Shown here: piece by piece, positions 60,987-64,000 of the stretch
Layout: every line of letters begins with the position of its first letter
Position numbering within the stretch: the stretch's first letter is position 1
Notes under the pieces: model-generated
Told to the model about the DNA's origin: nothing
Databases searched by the model: none
The model's input: only the letters and a program-made list of their open reading frames with translations
From: Ignavibacteria bacterium
Lineage (GTDB): Bacteria; Bacteroidota; Ignavibacteria; Tepidaquicellales; OLB5
Length of the DNA stretch: 64,000 bases
NCBI GenBank assembly: GCA_030835025.1
Contig: JAUQWS010000060.1
Coordinates: forward strand, 1-64,000
Direction: 5' to 3'
Position numbers and translations under genes: made by a program

Positions 60987-62657
60987 ATGTTAAACAAGGA
61001 GAATTTCCGATTCTTATCGGGGAAATCAATTTTAATCACATTTTTTGTATTCATTCTGTTAGTTCAATTATCCAGTGCGCAATGGGTGCAGCTGCAAAAC
61101 GTGATGAGCGATCGGGACGTAAACGCATTAGTATCCAGCGGGAGCTATATATATGCCGGACCTGCTGACGGACTTCATGGCGTATATATATCTACAAATA
61201 GCGGCGCAAACTGGGTTCTATCTGCCCCTCCTTTTTTTACTGTTACATCGTTCCTGGTAAACGGAAGCAATATGTATGCCGGAACTATTGCCGGAGGTGT
61301 TTTCAAATCCACAAACGGCGGCTCAAACTGGACCCAAACTTCTTTATACAGCAATAACATTGCTTCATTGGGAGGAAACGCTAATACCATTTTTGCAGGT
61401 ACTATTGGTCTGTATAAATCTACAAACAGCGGCACAAACTGGAACCTTAGCGGGTTAACAACTACCATCACTCAATCACTAGCGGCAAGAAATGATAATA
61501 TAGTTGCAGGTACTCCTAATGGTATATATTTATCTACAAATAACGGCACAAGCTGGACTCAAACTTTGCAGTTTCTGTCTGTATATTCACTAATATCAGG
61601 AGCAAATAATCAAGATTTCTTTGCCGGAACCGCAAGTGGTGTATGGAAATCTACAAATAACGGAGCAAGCTGGTTTCAAACTGTTTTGCAGAATCAGAAC
61701 GTTGCTTCACTTGCAGTAAGCGGAAATACTATTGTTGCCGGGACTCACGCCGGCGGTGTTTATGTATCCAATGATAATGGAACAAATTGGACACAAAGAA
61801 ATGAGAGTTTAGGAAATCTTTGGGTAATTTCTCTGTGTATTTTCAATAATTACATATTTGCCGGTACATATGCAGGCATTTGGAGAAGGCCATTCGGCGA
61901 GCTTACATCACCGACTTCCCAATCGCAGTTTAACCGGAATAATTTAAACAAACCTATCAGTGATAATGGAAGTACACGTGATACAATTTCGGTCGGATTT
62001 CATTCTTCAATGACGTATTCAGTCCTTGATGTGAACCTGAGGATAGATACGGTCATTCATACAAACGATTCTGACCTTGAGTTCTACCTTATACATAACG
62101 GGATTACAGACACTGTAATATATCAAGCCGGCGGAAGCGGAGACAATTTTATCGGAACAATATTGAACGATTCCGCTTCAACGTTAATTTCAAACGGAAC
62201 AGCTCCGTTTACAGATTCGTACAGGCCGCACAAGCAGCTCTCTCAATTTAATAACGGTGATGTTAACGGTACATGGATATTAGAAATATTTGACAGGGCA
62301 ACAGGGAATACGGGGATATTACAATCATGGTCACTGATAATTACAACTATAAGTAATCCAATCGGCATTCAGCCGATAGGAAATGAAATCCCGAAAGGTT
62401 ATTATCTATCGCAAAATTATCCCAACCCGTTTAATCCTTATACTTCTATCGGTTTCAGTATACCCGCAAGCTCAAGTGTAAAATTGACCGTATTCAATAC
62501 AGCCGGGCAGGAAGTAACGCAGCTGGTCAATGAAAGACTCAGGGCGGGCTTTTACGAATATCAATTTAATGCCGTTAAGCTTTCAAGCGGAGTCTATTTC
62601 TACCGAATTGAAACTGACAGATTCGCCGAAACTAAAAAGATGGTTCTTGTAAAATAG
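60987..62657 (+). CDS. T9SS-exported BNR beta-propeller-like protein 3 with P-domain (proprotein convertase-like)
   Basis: STNNGASW units; SDLEFYLIHNGITDTVIYQAGGSGDNF...DVNGTWILEIFDRATGNTGILQSWSLIIT P-domain; T9SS C-terminal domain. Confidence 0.87.
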   Translation: MLNKENFRFLSGKSILITFFVFILLVQLSSAQWVQLQNVMSDRDVNALVSSGSYIYAGPADGLHGVYISTNSGANWVLSAPPFFTVTSFLVNGSNMYAGTIAGGVFKSTNGGSNWTQTSLYSNNIASLGGNANTIFAGTIGLYKSTNSGTNWNLSGLTTTITQSLAARNDNIVAGTPNGIYLSTNNGTSWTQTLQFLSVYSLISGANNQDFFAGTASGVWKSTNNGASWFQTVLQNQNVASLAVSGNTIVAGTHAGGVYVSNDNGTNWTQRNESLGNLWVISLCIFNNYIFAGTYAGIWRRPFGELTSPTSQSQFNRNNLNKPISDNGSTRDTISVGFHSSMTYSVLDVNLRIDTVIHTNDSDLEFYLIHNGITDTVIYQAGGSGDNFIGTILNDSASTLISNGTAPFTDSYRPHKQLSQFNNGDVNGTWILEIFDRATGNTGILQSWSLIITTISNPIGIQPIGNEIPKGYYLSQNYPNPFNPYTSIGFSIPASSSVKLTVFNTAGQEVTQLVNERLRAGFYEYQFNAVKLSSGVYFYRIETDRFAETKKMVLVK

Positions 62658-62672
62658 TTATTCGAAATGACA

Positions 62673-62702
62673 AAAAAGCCCGCTAAAATAAGCGGGCTTT
62701 TT
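62673..62702 (+). terminator. Intrinsic terminator after the T9SS array
   Basis: AAAAAGCCCGCT-AAAATA-AGCGGGCTTTTT. Confidence 0.92.
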
Positions 62703-62724
62703 GAATAGTTCTATTCATGTTTAG

Positions 62725-62991
62725 TTATTCCATAAACAATTCATCAGCATAGCACCACATCCAGCTTTCGCCGGGCTCAAATGATCTGACTAACGGGTGA
62801 CCGGTTGAATGATAGTGCTTGGTCGCATGTTTGTTCTTTGAATTATCGCAGCAGCCAACGTGGCCGCATGTTAAGCAAAGCCTCAAATGAACCCACGTAT
62901 CCCCCATCTTCAGGCATTCCTCGCATCCTTCCGGAGTATTCGGTTCTATTTCAATATTTACTTCAGAAATATGTTTGCAGTTTTCCGGCAT
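62725..62991 (-). CDS. UBP-type (ubiquitin-hydrolase-like) zinc finger protein
   Basis: GCEECLKMGDTWVHLRLCLTCGHVGCCDNSKNKHATKHYHSTGHPLVRSFEPGESWMWCY. Confidence 0.87.
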   Translation of the reverse strand: MPENCKHISEVNIEIEPNTPEGCEECLKMGDTWVHLRLCLTCGHVGCCDNSKNKHATKHYHSTGHPLVRSFEPGESWMWCYADELFME

Positions 62992-63045
62992 TTGATCATC
63001 CTTTTATAATTATTTTTGTAACCTGAACACTCTGGGAATACATCA

Positions 63046-63951
63046 TTATGTATCGGGAGTCTCAGCCCTGAAGAATTCCGTATTCCATCCGGCAATTCTT
63101 GCGCTTTCATCATAGGTAGAGTTAAGAAAGCCAAGAATCAGGTCACCGGGTGAGGTTGATTTCCTGATATCTTCGTAATTCAAAATGAATTCACCCAGTT
63201 TACTATTGAAAGATGCTTCGGCGGGATTTATAACTGCACTCTCCATTCCGTCCGGTGACGGATACATATAAGAATAGAATGCCGCTTCAGGATAATTCGC
63301 ATTGCCCGGCCAGAAACCGCACGCGAAATTCTCTTCATTCTCTCCGTACTTCATTATTACACCCCCATAATTCGGCGGCGTGCATGGTTTCCCGGAATAA
63401 CGGGCATGGCTAAGATCGAAAGACCCCCAAAAAAATTGCACAGGACTGCTTTTTCCCCTGAATGAGGAACGGAATTTTTCAATTATCAGCTTTGTATTCA
63501 GGTTGATCTTCCACCATCGTTGAACGTATTTTTCATCATACGCATGCCGGGTATCGTTGTAACAATGGATCGGGTCCGGCACTTCTGACGGCAGAGTATT
63601 TATCGTGACCTTGATACCAAGCTCACTCAGGTTTTTCATCAGCTCATCATAGAATTCCGCGACAGTACAGTTCTTTAATGAAACAGTTCTGACTTCATTA
63701 TCCGAAGTACGAATGTTTGCAGTATGAGCATAGAAATCAAAATTGATCTCAAAAGATCTCTCCTTGTATGGTATCAATCCTGTCGTCATTCCGGAAGCAC
63801 TGAGGTAAAATGCAACATTCCACCAGTGATTTAAGAAAGGATTCAAAGCAAGTTTCACTTTCCCAACAACCTGCATTTTCATGTGGAGTGCCTCAAGGGA
63901 ATCTTTCCACTCAACATATGGTAAATCCGGCCATTGGGTGATCTTATTCAT
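63046..63951 (-). CDS. DUF5996 family protein
   Basis: WPDLPYVEWKDSLEALHMKMQVVGKVKLALNPFLNHWWNVAFYLSASGMTTGLIPY and PVQFFWGSFDLSHARYSG. Confidence 0.77.
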   Translation of the reverse strand: MNKITQWPDLPYVEWKDSLEALHMKMQVVGKVKLALNPFLNHWWNVAFYLSASGMTTGLIPYKERSFEINFDFYAHTANIRTSDNEVRTVSLKNCTVAEFYDELMKNLSELGIKVTINTLPSEVPDPIHCYNDTRHAYDEKYVQRWWKINLNTKLIIEKFRSSFRGKSSPVQFFWGSFDLSHARYSGKPCTPPNYGGVIMKYGENEENFACGFWPGNANYPEAAFYSYMYPSPDGMESAVINPAEASFNSKLGEFILNYEDIRKSTSPGDLILGFLNSTYDESARIAGWNTEFFRAETPDT

Positions 63952-64000
63952 AATATTAATATATCAATTTCCCTGCAGCTATTCAATTCAACTAATCAGC

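Overview
The 64 kb window looks like a chromosome segment from a Bacteroidota/Ignavibacteria-like bacterium. The basis is several proteins ending in type IX secretion (T9SS) C-terminal domains (NYPNPFNPSTSI...SGIYFYRL...TKKMILVK) and promoters carrying a TAnnTTTG-like -7/-10 element. Main content: a GH97 glycosidase; mtaB-sixA; an M50 site-2 protease; ndk; an Lrp/AsnC regulator followed by two tandem glutamine synthetases; a bacterioferritin; a HEAT/beta-repeat surface protein invaded by palindromic repeats; a paralogous pair of membrane-anchored proteins next to a candidate structured ncRNA and an ACP-like protein that appears to lack the phosphopantetheine serine; a suf Fe-S operon (sufB-DinB-sufCDSE-DUF59-BrxA/B-Rrf2); an M1 aminopeptidase; a large hydrogen-metabolism locus of about 19 kb (queF, group 3b-like [NiFe] hydrogenase with a CNBD protein, maturation protease, HdrCBA, MvhDGA-like group 3c hydrogenase, second protease, hypABFCDE); a PLP trans-sulfuration enzyme; a P-type cation ATPase; and a tandem array of three T9SS beta-propeller-like secreted proteins. 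No rRNA, CRISPR array, transposase or convincing tRNA was found. Strongest candidates for something undescribed are the promoter-equipped three-way-junction RNA near 19327-19448, the fused 3b+Hdr/3c hydrogenase operon with its atypical CNBD subunit, and the GPSKEEL membrane-anchored pair. All functional names come from motif recognition by eye; no database search was run.
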